A stretch of DNA of 64,000 nucleotides from Terrimonas sp. Its GTDB lineage: Bacteria > Bacteroidota > Bacteroidia > Chitinophagales > Chitinophagaceae. A model generated the notes under the pieces. That model ran no database searches, was not told the origin of the DNA, and worked only from the letters and a program-made list of their open reading frames with translations. This document shows, piece by piece, positions 9,637 through 18,612 of the stretch (its first letter is position 1; each line of letters opens with the position of its first letter). The position numbers and the translations under genes were made by a program. The DNA is taken from assembly GCF_003075435.1 (NCBI RefSeq), contig NZ_QCZJ01000018.1:56986-120985 (forward strand), given 5' to 3'.

Positions 9637-10494
9637 TTATCCCAGGTACGCTTTCAATGAGCTGCTGTAGCGTGCTTTCTGTAAACGCTTGATCGCTCTT
9701 TCTTTAATCTGGCGGATACGCTCTTTTGTTAAATCGTATTTCTGTCCGATTTGTTCAATAGTAACACCATTCTCGCCATCCAAACCAAAATAAGCATTAA
9801 CGATCTCAGCTTCGCGTGGGCTCAATGACTTCAATACCCTGCGTATTTCATTACGGAGAGAATCCTTCATTACATCATCATCCGTTTCATCTCCACCTTC
9901 AAGCAAATCACCCATAGCTACATCTTCTGCTTCGTGAACCGGGGCATCCAATGATGTATGACGTGTGTTGCTTTGAAAGATATTATTAATTTCAGTTTCA
10001 CTCATTTCCAGGAGCTCTGCAAGCTCTTCTGTACTTGGTTCACGCTCATGCTCCTGCTCAAATGCCATATAGGCTTTATTGGCTTTATTATAAGTACCAA
10101 TTTTATTTTGCGGCAAACGCACCAAACGACCCTGTTCTGCCAAAGCCTGTAAAATAGACTGGCGAATCCACCATACAGCGTATGAAATAAATTTAAAACC
10201 TTTGGTTTCATCAAATCGCTGTGCGGCTTTGATCAAACCAAGATTTCCCTCATTAATAAGATCACTCAAAGACAAACCCTGATGTTGATATTGTTTGGCA
10301 ACAGATACAACGAACCTGAGGTTAGCCTGAACTAATTTATCCAAAGCCCGCTGATCTCCCATCTTAATACGCTGTGCAAGCACAGTTTCTTCTTCAGGTG
10401 TGATCATTGATATTTTAGATATTTCCTGTAAATACTTTTCTACCGCCTGTGAATCACGGTTAGTAATTTGGGTAGCTATTTTAAGTTGTCTCAT
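9637..10494 (-). CDS. rpoD: Primary RNA polymerase sigma factor (RpoD/SigA, Bacteroidota type)
   Basis: At 285 residues it lacks the large region 1.1 and spacer of proteobacterial sigma-70, as is normal in Bacteroidota. Region 1.2/2 is clear (AVEKYLQEISKISMITPEEE, then INEGNLGLIKAAQRFDETKG and FISYAVWWIRQSI for -10 recognition and melting). Region 3 lies around 150-200 and region 4 ends the protein with the HTH GVTIEQIGQKYDLTKERIRQ. It directs transcription from TTG/TAnnTTTG promoters, which are plentiful in this window. A leader of roughly 150 bases, a terminator downstream and single-gene organisation suggest its own regulation. Confidence 0.97.
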   Translation of the reverse strand: MRQLKIATQITNRDSQAVEKYLQEISKISMITPEEETVLAQRIKMGDQRALDKLVQANLRFVVSVAKQYQHQGLSLSDLINEGNLGLIKAAQRFDETKGFKFISYAVWWIRQSILQALAEQGRLVRLPQNKIGTYNKANKAYMAFEQEHEREPSTEELAELLEMSETEINNIFQSNTRHTSLDAPVHEAEDVAMGDLLEGGDETDDDVMKDSLRNEIRRVLKSLSPREAEIVNAYFGLDGENGVTIEQIGQKYDLTKERIRQIKERAIKRLQKARYSSSLKAYLG

Positions 10495-10655
10495 ATCTTA
10501 ACAATTGGTCTAAAGATTTGAATTAAATAAATACAAGCTGGATAAAGGAATCATATAGTTTTTACGCCTGTAAGACAGTAAAGAAGGGCTAAAGTGTTGC
10601 AACAGAAATGCAAACATGATGTTATTTAATTCCCCAACTGTGCTGAGACGATTGA

Positions 10656-10663
10656 CAAAATTA
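10656..10663 (-). promoter_or_regulatory. Candidate -7 box of rpoD
   Basis: The minus strand reads TAATTTTG, matching TAnnTTTG, 162 bases before the rpoD start codon. No TTG at the standard spacing was found, so support is modest. Confidence 0.35.
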
Positions 10664-10759
10664 ATACGCAAACTTCAGATATCATAATGTTTAAGGAAAA
10701 AAGTGTCACCTGAACAGTAAAATAATCTTAAAATAAATGCGCAAACGATTGCAAAATAT

Positions 10760-10773
10760 TGCACTTAAGTGCA
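10760..10773. promoter_or_regulatory. 14-base perfect palindrome, possible operator
   Basis: TGCACTTAAGTGCA reads identically on both strands and lies between the divergent rpoD and threonine aldolase genes. Near-consensus TATTTTTA follows about 30 bases later. A regulator site is an inference only. Confidence 0.3.
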
Positions 10774-10831
10774 TTTACCTATTGCAGAGATTGACCTATG
10801 CACTATTTTTAAGGCGCTGAATTTAAATTAT

Positions 10832-11854
10832 ATGTCCATGATCGTAGATTTTCGCTCCGATACCGTTACCAAGCCATCCCCTGCCATGCTCGAGGCTATG
10901 CACAGTGCACCTGTGGGTGATGATGTTTTTGGGGAAGACCCCACCGTAAACACACTTGAACATTTTGCTGCCCGGCTTTTTACGAAAGAAGCTGCTTTGT
11001 TTTGCCCCAGCGGTACCATGACCAACCAGATTGCCATAAAATGCCACACCCAGCCTGCAGAAGAAGTGATTTGCGACAGGCAGTCCCATGTATATCAATA
11101 TGAAGGGGGTGGCATTGCATTTAATGCCGGTTGCCAGGTAAAGCTGGTAGAAGGAGACCGTGGACGGATAAATGCCCCCCAGGTGGAACAATCCATTAAC
11201 CCGGATGATATACACAAGGCAAAAAGCTCGCTTGTAAGCCTTGAAAATACTTCCAACCGCGGAGGCGGCAGTTGCTATGATGTTAAAGAAATTGAAAACA
11301 TTAAAGCCGTTTGTGAAAAAAATAATTTGAAACTGCATCTTGATGGTGCAAGGCTTTTTAATGCTTTGGTAGCAAGAAAAGAAACCGCTGTTGAATATGG
11401 CAGACTGTTCGACAGTATTTCTATTTGCCTCAGCAAAAGTCTTGGTGCACCGGTAGGAAGCCTGCTGCTGGGGAAAAAGGATTTTATTCAAAAAGCAAGA
11501 AGAATACGGAAAATATTTGGCGGCGGCATGCGGCAGGCAGGATACCTGGCTGCAGCGGGCTTATACGCGCTCAACAATAATATTACCCGTTTGGAAGAAG
11601 ATCATAAACACGCAAAATATATAGCCACACTTTTGCAAAAGGCAAACTTTGTGAACAGTATGCTTCCGGTAGAAACCAATATTATTATTTTTGAAGTTAA
11701 GCCAGATATAAAGGCAAGAGATATTACAGAAAAACTCAGGGCAAAAAATATTCTCGCTGTTCCTGTTGCAGAACGGCAAATAAGATTTGTATTTCATTTG
11801 GATATCACACCGAAAATGGTTGATTATGCCGGGCAGGTTATTCAGCAATTATAA
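10832..11854 (+). CDS. ltaE: Low-specificity L-threonine aldolase
   Basis: The fold-type I PLP enzyme begins MSMIVDFRSDTVTKPSPAMLEAM, the canonical start of this family, so the ATG at 10832 (or 10838) is preferred over an upstream ATG that would add 21 unrelated residues. Other landmarks are VGDDVFGEDPTVNTLE, HLDGARLFNA (PLP ring contact) and SKSLGAPVGS, whose lysine forms the Schiff base. It cleaves L-threonine or L-allo-threonine to glycine and acetaldehyde, feeding glycine to the cleavage system encoded at 28985 (GcvP). The length of 340 residues is usual. It precedes pgi by about 80 bases. Confidence 0.9.
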   Translation: MSMIVDFRSDTVTKPSPAMLEAMHSAPVGDDVFGEDPTVNTLEHFAARLFTKEAALFCPSGTMTNQIAIKCHTQPAEEVICDRQSHVYQYEGGGIAFNAGCQVKLVEGDRGRINAPQVEQSINPDDIHKAKSSLVSLENTSNRGGGSCYDVKEIENIKAVCEKNNLKLHLDGARLFNALVARKETAVEYGRLFDSISICLSKSLGAPVGSLLLGKKDFIQKARRIRKIFGGGMRQAGYLAAAGLYALNNNITRLEEDHKHAKYIATLLQKANFVNSMLPVETNIIIFEVKPDIKARDITEKLRAKNILAVPVAERQIRFVFHLDITPKMVDYAGQVIQQL

Positions 11855-11911
11855 AGGATTGCAAATTGGAATATAATGACTAAAAAGTCGGATAAAATTC
11901 CATCACATCCC

Positions 11912-11919
11912 TACCTTTG
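11912..11919 (+). promoter_or_regulatory. -7 box of pgi
   Basis: TACCTTTG matches TAnnTTTG and ends 18 bases before the chosen ATG, implying a leader of only about 10-12 bases. Its TTG is an apparent in-frame start codon that should not be used. Confidence 0.55.
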
Positions 11920-11937
11920 AAAAAATCAGTATTAACT

Positions 11938-13587
11938 ATGGCATTTCCTTCAATTAATCCTCAGCATACACAGGCATGGAAAAATTTATCCGGATATTAT
12001 AATAGTATAAAGGACAAAAAAATAAAAACCCTTTTCCAGGAAAATCCATCAAGGTTCGAGCAGTATTCTGTTGTATTTGATGATATATTGTTTGATTATT
12101 CCAAAAACCTGGTGGATGACAAAGGGATGACGTTATTATTTTCTCTTGCAAAAGAATGCAGGCTGAATGAGGCGATTGAGGCGATGTTTACAGGAGAAAA
12201 AATCAATCAGACAGAAAACCGCTCAGTTTTACATACCGCGCTCAGGAATTTCTCAGGTAAACCGGTGCTGTCAGACGGGCAGGATATAATGCCCGATGTG
12301 CAAAGCGTGTTACAGCAAATGAAAACATTTGCTGCCAGAATACACAGTGGCGAATGGAAAGGATATACTGGCAAAAAGATAAAGTATATTGTAAATATTG
12401 GTATTGGAGGAAGCGATCTTGGGCCGGTGATGGTTACAGAAGCTTTAAAGCCATATTGGATTGAAGGCATTAAACCATACTTTGTTTCAAATGTAGATGG
12501 TACGCACATTGCCGAAACATTGAAAGAAGTAAGCCCTGAAGAAACGCTTTTCCTGATCGCTTCAAAAACATTTACAACCCAGGAAACCATGACTAATGCG
12601 CATACCGCACGTAACTGGTTTTTGAAAACAGCTAAAGATGAAAAGCTGGTGGCCAAACACTTTGTAGCATTATCTACCAATGAAAAAGAAGTGGTGGCGT
12701 TTGGCATTGATAAAGCCAATATGTTTGAGTTCTGGGATTGGGTTGGAGGAAGATACAGCCTGTGGAGTGCTATTGGTCTTTCTATTGTGCTCACGATTGG
12801 TTATGATAATTTTGAACAATTGCTGAAAGGCGCTTATAGCGCAGACAATCATTTCAGGAATACTGATTTTGAAAAAAACATTCCTGTAATTATGGCGCTG
12901 ATTGGGCTGTGGTATACTAACTTTTTCGGTGCAAAAACAGAATGTATTCTTGCTTACGATCAGTATATGCATCGCTTTGCTGCTTATTTTCAGCAGGGCA
13001 ATATGGAAAGCAATGGCAAGTATATAGACAGGAATGGAGAGAAAACCGGGTATACAACCGGTCCTGTTATATGGGGAGAACCTGGCACAAACGGGCAGCA
13101 TGCTTTTTACCAGTTGATACACCAGGGTACACAAATCATTCCGTGTGACTTTATTGCTCCTGCCATCAGTCATAATCCTATCGGTGACCATCACCCGAAG
13201 TTGCTATCTAACTTTTTTGCACAAACCGAAGCTTTAATGAATGGCAAAGCTTTGGAGGAAGTGGAAAATGAACTGAGCAAACTCAGTGAAGAAGAAAAAA
13301 AGAAAATAGCGCCCTTTAAAGTATTTGAAGGCAATAAGCCAACCAATTCCTTCCTGGTAAAAGAGATAACGCCTTTCACCCTTGGGCAGTTAATAGCTTT
13401 TTATGAGCACAAAATTTTTGTGCAGGGTGTTATCTGGAATATTTTCAGCTTTGATCAATGGGGTGTTGAATTAGGGAAGCAGCTGGCCAGCAAAATATTA
13501 CCGGAACTGCAAAATGATAATGATATCACTTCACACGATTCTTCTACCAACGGGTTAATCAATTATTATAAGAAGATCAGGAAATAG
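11938..13587 (+). CDS. pgi: Glucose-6-phosphate isomerase
   Basis: A 549-residue protein of the long bacterial/eukaryotic PGI type. Signatures include [29 protein letters not shown] (sugar-phosphate binding), [12 protein letters not shown], and the C-terminal PISE-type region [20 protein letters not shown] with [19 protein letters not shown]. It interconverts glucose 6-phosphate and fructose 6-phosphate in the cytosol. The in-frame TTG at 11917 lies inside a promoter -7 box, so the ATG at 11938 ([14 protein letters not shown]) is the start. It converges on the PUR-family gene, separated by a terminator serving the other strand. Confidence 0.96.
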   Translation: MAFPSINPQHTQAWKNLSGYYNSIKDKKIKTLFQENPSRFEQYSVVFDDILFDYSKNLVDDKGMTLLFSLAKECRLNEAIEAMFTGEKINQTENRSVLHTALRNFSGKPVLSDGQDIMPDVQSVLQQMKTFAARIHSGEWKGYTGKKIKYIVNIGIGGSDLGPVMVTEALKPYWIEGIKPYFVSNVDGTHIAETLKEVSPEETLFLIASKTFTTQETMTNAHTARNWFLKTAKDEKLVAKHFVALSTNEKEVVAFGIDKANMFEFWDWVGGRYSLWSAIGLSIVLTIGYDNFEQLLKGAYSADNHFRNTDFEKNIPVIMALIGLWYTNFFGAKTECILAYDQYMHRFAAYFQQGNMESNGKYIDRNGEKTGYTTGPVIWGEPGTNGQHAFYQLIHQGTQIIPCDFIAPAISHNPIGDHHPKLLSNFFAQTEALMNGKALEEVENELSKLSEEEKKKIAPFKVFEGNKPTNSFLVKEITPFTLGQLIAFYEHKIFVQGVIWNIFSFDQWGVELGKQLASKILPELQNDNDITSHDSSTNGLINYYKKIRK

Positions 13588-13642
13588 CAGCAGATATATT
13601 TTCCTGTTAACCTGGCATATTTATATTACCAGTATACAACAA

Positions 13643-13670
13643 CAAAAAAAGACCCCGGCAACCGGGGTCT
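13643..13670 (-). terminator. Rho-independent terminator of the PUR-family gene
   Basis: AGACCCCGG (13650-13658) and CCGGGGTCT (13662-13670) form a perfect 9-bp GC-rich stem with a 3-nt loop; the minus strand continues with seven T residues. Confidence 0.85.
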
Positions 13671-13692
13671 GAATTGTATTAAGAATTTGTTC

Positions 13693-14112
13693 TTACCATT
13701 TGTCTACTTCTTCATCAGCACTATTGCTTTTTGCAGGTGCAGATGCTTCAGTAGCAGGAACCGAATCAGACACTTCGGCATTCACTTCTTCTACATCTAC
13801 CTCATCATGCTCTCCGAGAGGAGTATCATGATTAAAAGCATCAAAGTCGAAGTCAGGCATCAATTCAGTTTTTACATGATCAACAGCTTCATTAAGCGCT
13901 TTGATGAATTTGTTGAAATCTTCCTTGTACAGGAAAATTTTGTGCCTGTCGTAGCCATTGTCATTAAAACGCTTACGGCTTTCAGTAATCGTTAAGTAAT
14001 AGTCCTGGTTACGGGTGCTCCTTACATCAAAGAAATACGTTCTGCGTTTACCTGCACGAATTCTTTTGCTGTACACGCTCTCCATTCTTTTGTCATTGTT
14101 TTCGTACGCCAC
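13693..14112 (-). CDS. PUR-family DNA/RNA-binding protein (DUF3276)
   Basis: Residues 1-90 (SKRIRAGKRRTYFFDVRSTR, DYYLTITESRKRF, HKIFLYKEDFNKFIKAL) are a PUR repeat as found in the DUF3276 family, a near-universal Bacteroidota protein related to Pur-alpha and to Borrelia BpuR. Residues 95-139 form an acidic, Ala/Ser/Glu-rich tail without structure. Known relatives bind single-stranded DNA or RNA as dimers. A strong promoter and terminator frame the gene, suggesting abundant expression. Exact target unknown. Confidence 0.88.
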   Translation of the reverse strand: MAYENNDKRMESVYSKRIRAGKRRTYFFDVRSTRNQDYYLTITESRKRFNDNGYDRHKIFLYKEDFNKFIKALNEAVDHVKTELMPDFDFDAFNHDTPLGEHDEVDVEEVNAEVSDSVPATEASAPAKSNSADEEVDKW

Positions 14113-14158
14113 AATAATAATTTTTTAATGATTAAACTAGTCCTGATTTTATGGTTGA

Positions 14159-14189
14159 CAAAGATAAAATTGTTTTTGAATTGACAAAA
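14159..14189 (-). promoter_or_regulatory. Promoter of the PUR-family gene
   Basis: On the minus strand TTTTG (14185-14189) is followed after 18 bases by TATCTTTG (14159-14166), an almost ideal Bacteroidota -33/-7 pair. The leader is about 40 bases and AT-rich. Confidence 0.65.
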
Positions 14190-14232
14190 TTTTAACCAAA
14201 ACTCTTAGAACAGAGTATACACAAGAGCATTT

Positions 14233-16089
14233 TTAGCCTTCGCTTACTTCCTGTTCCTGTTCCTGCCGGTACATTTCAGCATAATGTCCATTTAGCTTTA
14301 GTAACGATTCATGGGTGCCTTTTTCCACTATTTTACCTTCGTCCATCACTATAATTTCGTCGAAACTGAACAGGCTGAAGACCCGGTGTGTAATAATGAT
14401 AGCCGTTTTGCCCTGGAGATACTGATATAAATTTCCTATAATTTCCTTTTCAGTCCTGGCATCTACTGCACTCAGGCAGTCATCAAAAACCACAATACCG
14501 GGATCTTTGATCATTGCCCTGGCTATTGAAATGCGTTGCTTTTGACCGCCACTCAGCGTAACGCCCCGCTCTCCTACCATTGTTTTAAATTTTTCAGGAA
14601 AAAGATCAATTTCCCGCTCAATGCTGGCCTGCCGTGCAGCATTACGTATCAATTCGTCTGAAGCTGTATCCAGTCCGAATTTAATATTCCCTGCAATTGT
14701 ATCACTAAAAAGAAATACATCCTGCGGCACATAGCTGATCTGGTTCCTTAGTTCTCTCCGGTTCATTTGCCTTATATCAATGCCATCAATTTCAATACAT
14801 CCCTGGTCCGGGTCGTACATGCGCAGCAACAATTGGGCTATTGTTGATTTTCCACTGCCTGTTCTTCCAATTATGACAACTTTTTTACCGGCAGGAATTT
14901 TCAACGAAAAATTTTTCAATGCTTTTATACCAGTATGCGCATAGGTAAAATCAATATTATTGAAAGCAATATTGCCTTTTACTTCAGGAATAACAGGATT
15001 TGCCACATCCTGTATTGCTGGTGTGGTTTCAAGAAATTCATTCAGTCTTTTTTGTGATGCCGATGCACGTTGTATCATACTGGCCACCCATCCTATAGCG
15101 CTTACAGGAAAGGTAAGCATATTAATATATACGACAAACTCGGCAATAGTTCCGATGGTAATATCCTCAGGATTTTTGATATGGTATAAACCTCCTATCA
15201 TAATGGTAAGTAAAGTACTAAGCCCGATCAATAAGCTTATAGACGGGAAATAAATTGCTTCAATCTTTGCAAGATTAACAGCACTGCTTTTATAATCAGC
15301 ACTGTTTTTTTCGAAAAAGCTTTCCATTGCCTTTTCCTGCACAAAAGATTTTATTACGCGTATACCGGAATACGATTCCTGAGCATTAGTGGTGAGATTG
15401 CTGAGTTGTGCCTGTATATTTTCACTTTTTTTGTGAATAATAGTATTTACATAATAAATAGTGATCGCCAGTAAAGGCAATGGCGCCAGCACATATAAAG
15501 TAAGTTCAAGATCTTTTTGCACCATATAAAATATGCTTAATCCTATCAGTGCTACAAGGTTAATAAAATACATCATTGCAGGTCCGGTATACATTCTCAC
15601 CCGGCTAACATCTTCAGCCATACGGCTCATTAAGTCTCCTGTACTATGCATTTTATAGAACTCGGTATCTAATTGCTGATAGTGCAGGTACACTTCATTT
15701 TTCTGATCATATTCTACAAGACGGCTCATTACAATAATAGTTTGCCGCATAAAAAACATGAACAAGCCTCTTAGTAAAGCAAATACCAGCAATGTAATAC
15801 CGCAGATCATCACCAGCCACGCAAAATCATGCTGACTGATCCTGTTTTCAACTTCTTTAATAAAAAGTTTTACCAGTGGATCATAAGATTTACTGCCTGC
15901 TTTTATATAAGATGCCGCATCGCCCGGGCTTAATCTTTGCATTTTCACCTGCACTTTGTCCATTACATAGCCGGTGACCTGTGGAGCCAGTATACCAAAA
16001 TAGTTAGAGACAATCACGAAGATGATACCTAATAAAAATCGCCATTTATATTTCCTGAAATATTTATTAACCGCTTTTAAATGCTTCAA
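14233..16089 (-). CDS. ABC exporter half-transporter (permease-ATPase fusion)
   Basis: The 618-residue protein has an N-terminal six-helix exporter domain (about 1-340) and a C-terminal nucleotide-binding domain: Walker A GRTGSGKST, Q-loop SYVPQDVFLFSD, signature LSGGQKQRISIARAM, Walker B IVVFDD and H-loop ITHR. The residue after the Walker B aspartate, normally the catalytic glutamate, is Asp (D537; FDDCLSAVD). This is the pattern of the degenerate-site partner in heterodimeric exporters such as LmrC, YheI and TM287. No partner is encoded beside it. Substrate could be lipid or drug; MsbA-like roles are possible but unproven. Confidence 0.88.
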   Translation of the reverse strand: MKHLKAVNKYFRKYKWRFLLGIIFVIVSNYFGILAPQVTGYVMDKVQVKMQRLSPGDAASYIKAGSKSYDPLVKLFIKEVENRISQHDFAWLVMICGITLLVFALLRGLFMFFMRQTIIVMSRLVEYDQKNEVYLHYQQLDTEFYKMHSTGDLMSRMAEDVSRVRMYTGPAMMYFINLVALIGLSIFYMVQKDLELTLYVLAPLPLLAITIYYVNTIIHKKSENIQAQLSNLTTNAQESYSGIRVIKSFVQEKAMESFFEKNSADYKSSAVNLAKIEAIYFPSISLLIGLSTLLTIMIGGLYHIKNPEDITIGTIAEFVVYINMLTFPVSAIGWVASMIQRASASQKRLNEFLETTPAIQDVANPVIPEVKGNIAFNNIDFTYAHTGIKALKNFSLKIPAGKKVVIIGRTGSGKSTIAQLLLRMYDPDQGCIEIDGIDIRQMNRRELRNQISYVPQDVFLFSDTIAGNIKFGLDTASDELIRNAARQASIEREIDLFPEKFKTMVGERGVTLSGGQKQRISIARAMIKDPGIVVFDDCLSAVDARTEKEIIGNLYQYLQGKTAIIITHRVFSLFSFDEIIVMDEGKIVEKGTHESLLKLNGHYAEMYRQEQEQEVSEG

Positions 16090-16214
16090 TCCTCAAAATT
16101 TAATTATGTAATATAGAAGAATTTTGTGGTTCTGAACACCTTACACAAATAACACGTAAATGAAAATTGCCCCGGCATAACCAGGGCAAAACATATATTG
16201 ATTAATTGGTAATC

Positions 16215-16880
16215 TTATAAATCAGAGGGAATTCTTTTTTGATTGGCCAAACTTTCCACAGCTGAATGTATTTTATTAAGTCTGCCTGTTTTACTTGTAC
16301 CGGTATCAACAATCCACTTCATATATTCCTTTTTGTTGGTAAAGGATAGTGTTTCAAAAAAAGCAGCAGCCTTTTTATTTTTATTAAGCTGGGTTTGAAA
16401 ATCGGCCGGAGGAGTTACACTCCTGGCTTTATTATCAATACCAGATAATGCAGCCGCAGTATCCTCTTTAACAGATGCTTTCAGCACTTTAACCTGGCAG
16501 GGTTTTTTGAATTTCTGCGCGGTCCAAACATGGTCAAGGGTAACCTGGTGCTCACTTTCAAAACCACTCTGGTTCAGTAATTGCCAACTGCAATCCCTGT
16601 TAAGATCACTAACAATTTTAGATGTGGTTTTAGGATAAGCTACCCAAAGCTTCCCATCTTCATCCAATGCAGGAATTACTTCTTTTAAAATTCCATTTAA
16701 CTGTGTTTGGTTGATAGCAAACACAAGCGCAAAATCTATCCGCCTTGATTTTAACAGGGGCGTTACATTTTTTGCAAATGAAATTTTCGCAAATTGCTTT
16801 TCGATGGAGGATGGTAAACCTTGAATTAAAAGATTCTTTTCTTCAGAAAGTTGAAGTTTCTCAAACATAGTCTGCATCAT
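16215..16880 (-). CDS. DUF3052-like / OmdA (YdeI)-like two-part protein
   Basis: The 221-residue soluble protein has two parts. Residues 10-125 (KNLLIQGLPSSIEKQF, IDFALVFAINQTQLN, KLWVAYPKTTSK) resemble DUF3052 proteins. Residues 155-221 (PPADFQTQLNKNKKAAAFFE, KKEYMKWIVD, KTGRLNKI) match the C-terminal module of YdeI/OmdA proteins, linked in some bacteria to resistance to cationic peptides. Function is not established. The start could be any of two adjacent ATGs at 16880/16877. A good promoter lies 37-67 bases upstream. Confidence 0.7.
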   Translation of the reverse strand: MMQTMFEKLQLSEEKNLLIQGLPSSIEKQFAKISFAKNVTPLLKSRRIDFALVFAINQTQLNGILKEVIPALDEDGKLWVAYPKTTSKIVSDLNRDCSWQLLNQSGFESEHQVTLDHVWTAQKFKKPCQVKVLKASVKEDTAAALSGIDNKARSVTPPADFQTQLNKNKKAAAFFETLSFTNKKEYMKWIVDTGTSKTGRLNKIHSAVESLANQKRIPSDL

Positions 16881-16916
16881 GCTTCAACAGAATTTTTTAG
16901 ATTGCAAAAAGAGCTG

Positions 16917-16947
16917 CAAAGTTAATCTATTTATAGCTTACCTGCAA
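16917..16947 (-). promoter_or_regulatory. Promoter of the DUF3052/OmdA gene
   Basis: Minus-strand TTG (16945-16947), 20-base spacer, TAACTTTG (16917-16924): a good match to the Bacteroidota consensus. Confidence 0.55.
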
Positions 16948-17008
16948 GTTTTGCAACAAAAAACTACTTAAAACCGGTTATTTATTAGCCTAAACCTATA
17001 AAACCGGG

Positions 17009-17818
17009 CTATTTTATTGGCGTATAATACTTCATGGCTTCTTCTGCATACTGCTTTACCTTTTGTATGCGTGTTTCATCTGATGGATGGGTACTTAAAA
17101 ATTCCGGTGGCTTTTGCCCGCTGGATGCCTGTGCCATACGCTGCCAGAAAGCAACGGCTTCATTGGGATTATAGCCCGCCATAGCAGCAAAGATCAACCC
17201 GAAATGATCTGCCTCCAACTCCTGTTTGCGAGAATTGGGAAGCAACACACCTACCTGTGCGCCGGGTGCATATACTGTATTAAATATATTATTTACCGTG
17301 GCATTTCCTGAGGTAAGTACACTACCAACGGTTCCTAATCCCTGTGCCAGCATTTCCTGGCTCATTCTTTCATTGCCATGCTGAGCAATAGCGTGGGCGA
17401 TTTCATGCCCCATAACCACGGCTAAAGCAGCTTCATTTTGCGTTACAGGTAATATACCGGTATATACAACCACTTTACCACCGGGCATACACCAGGCATT
17501 TACTTCTTTGGAATCTACAAGATTAAATTCCCATTGGTAGCCCTCTAAAATACTGCCTTTGTTTTCTTTAGTATAATATTCAGTTATAGCTTTTGAAATC
17601 CTTGTGCCCACACGCTTAACCATTTCCGCATCTTTGCTTACAGTAGTATTCACTATTTTATTTTCAGTAAGAAAAGATTGGTATTGGGTTTTAGCCATGC
17701 TTTGCAATTCAGATTCAGGCAATAATTGTAATTGACTTCTGCCAGTTATTGCATTTTGTTTACAGGCGCCTGCCCACATACAAAATGTTGCAAGCACAAA
17801 GAGGGTTTTTATATTCAT
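17009..17818 (-). CDS. M48 family metalloprotease, probable lipoprotein
   Basis: The zinc motif HEIAHAIAQH gives HExxH at 138-142, and the third ligand is in NSRKQELEADHFGLIFAA. The N-terminus is hydrophobic and ends MWAGAC, so C19 is a probable lipidation site although alanine at -3 is not ideal. This matches the BepA/YggG/LoiP group of periplasmic M48 proteases, which degrade misfolded outer-membrane proteins. GRSQLQLLPESELQSMAKTQY is the usual start of the mature domain. Length (269) is typical; no TPR domain is attached. Confidence 0.9.
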   Translation of the reverse strand: MNIKTLFVLATFCMWAGACKQNAITGRSQLQLLPESELQSMAKTQYQSFLTENKIVNTTVSKDAEMVKRVGTRISKAITEYYTKENKGSILEGYQWEFNLVDSKEVNAWCMPGGKVVVYTGILPVTQNEAALAVVMGHEIAHAIAQHGNERMSQEMLAQGLGTVGSVLTSGNATVNNIFNTVYAPGAQVGVLLPNSRKQELEADHFGLIFAAMAGYNPNEAVAFWQRMAQASSGQKPPEFLSTHPSDETRIQKVKQYAEEAMKYYTPIK

Positions 17819-17905
17819 AGTTTTTATTTTGAAGCGTCGTGGAAACGTATTTCAATTGTTGTACCAAAAAAGACGGGAGGAAATGCAAAAAGGTTGTAGC
17901 AGGGA

Positions 17906-18565
17906 TTAACCTAAATCGCCGGAGCGCCTTGATTTTCTTCTATCGCGGTATTTAAAAATAGAGGCTTTACTCTCACTTCCCCTTAATAAACGGGAAATGT
18001 TTTTTTGATGTGTTAAAATAACCAGTAATGCAACAGCTACGGCAAATATGCGGTATGCGTGATTATCTACATTAAATATAACCAATATAAAAATGGGAAA
18101 AGCAAGACTGGCTAATATTGAACTAAGCGATACAAAGCGGGTTAAAAAAAGCACCAGCAAAAAAACCCCTATACAGCATATGGCAGTCCAGGGAGAAATA
18201 CCCAATACTAACCCAAATAAAGTAGCAACACCCTTTCCTCCTCTGAACTGAGCCCACACCGGGTATATATGCCCCAGCACAGCGCATAATCCCAGTCCGA
18301 TTTGAAAATTGGTCCTTGCAAATTCATCGGCAACATAAAATGGAAGAAGAAAAGCAAGTTTTACAGCCAGGAAGCCTTTGAGCATATCTACCAGCATCAC
18401 TATACTGCCCCATTTAGAACCAAGAATTCTGAAGGTATTGGTAGCTCCCGAATTTCCACTGCCGTAATCCCGGATGTCAATATTAAAGAACCATTTACTT
18501 ACCCATACTGCGGTAGGAACTGACCCTATCAGGTAAGCTAATATTATTAAGGTAAGTTCATTCAT
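17906..18565 (-). CDS. plsY: Acyl-phosphate:glycerol-3-phosphate acyltransferase
   Basis: A five-helix integral membrane protein of 219 residues with the PlsY motifs GSGNSGATNTFRILG (motif 1), GHIYPVWAQFRGGKGVATLFG (motif 2) and SLSSILASLAFP (motif 3). It makes lysophosphatidic acid from acyl phosphate and glycerol 3-phosphate, the first committed step of phospholipid synthesis. The Arg/Lys-rich C-terminus (KYRDRRKSRRSGD) is cytosolic. It is downstream of prmA on the same strand with a 47-base gap that contains its own -7 box. Confidence 0.95.
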   Translation of the reverse strand: MNELTLIILAYLIGSVPTAVWVSKWFFNIDIRDYGSGNSGATNTFRILGSKWGSIVMLVDMLKGFLAVKLAFLLPFYVADEFARTNFQIGLGLCAVLGHIYPVWAQFRGGKGVATLFGLVLGISPWTAICCIGVFLLVLFLTRFVSLSSILASLAFPIFILVIFNVDNHAYRIFAVAVALLVILTHQKNISRLLRGSESKASIFKYRDRRKSRRSGDLG

Positions 18566-18591
18566 TTAGATATCAGGTTGAAGTTGAATTA

Positions 18592-18599
18592 CAAATATA
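18592..18599 (-). promoter_or_regulatory. Candidate -7 box of plsY
   Basis: Minus strand TATATTTG (TAnnTTTG) 27 bases before the plsY ATG, in the gap after prmA. No clear -33 element. Confidence 0.4.
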
Positions 18600-18612
18600 A
18601 TTTTTTTGTGCA

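Larger units (their letters stand above)
10495..10831. other. Divergent intergenic region, rpoD / threonine aldolase
   Basis: No gene is supported in these 337 bases. A minus-strand -7 box for rpoD (TAATTTTG) is at 10656-10663, and a perfect 14-base palindrome TGCACTTAAGTGCA at 10760-10773 lies about 60 bases before the aldolase start. Confidence 0.5.

Noticed and set aside
10823..11491. 222-residue open frame opposite threonine aldolase
   Set aside because: Antisense shadow of a strongly conserved gene; no domain resemblance.
11917..11937. TTG start extending pgi by seven residues
   Set aside because: The TTG is part of the TACCTTTG promoter box; ATG 11938 gives a normal N-terminus.
12207..13194. 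Two long open frames opposite pgi
   Set aside because: Antisense shadows; pgi is clearly the coding strand.
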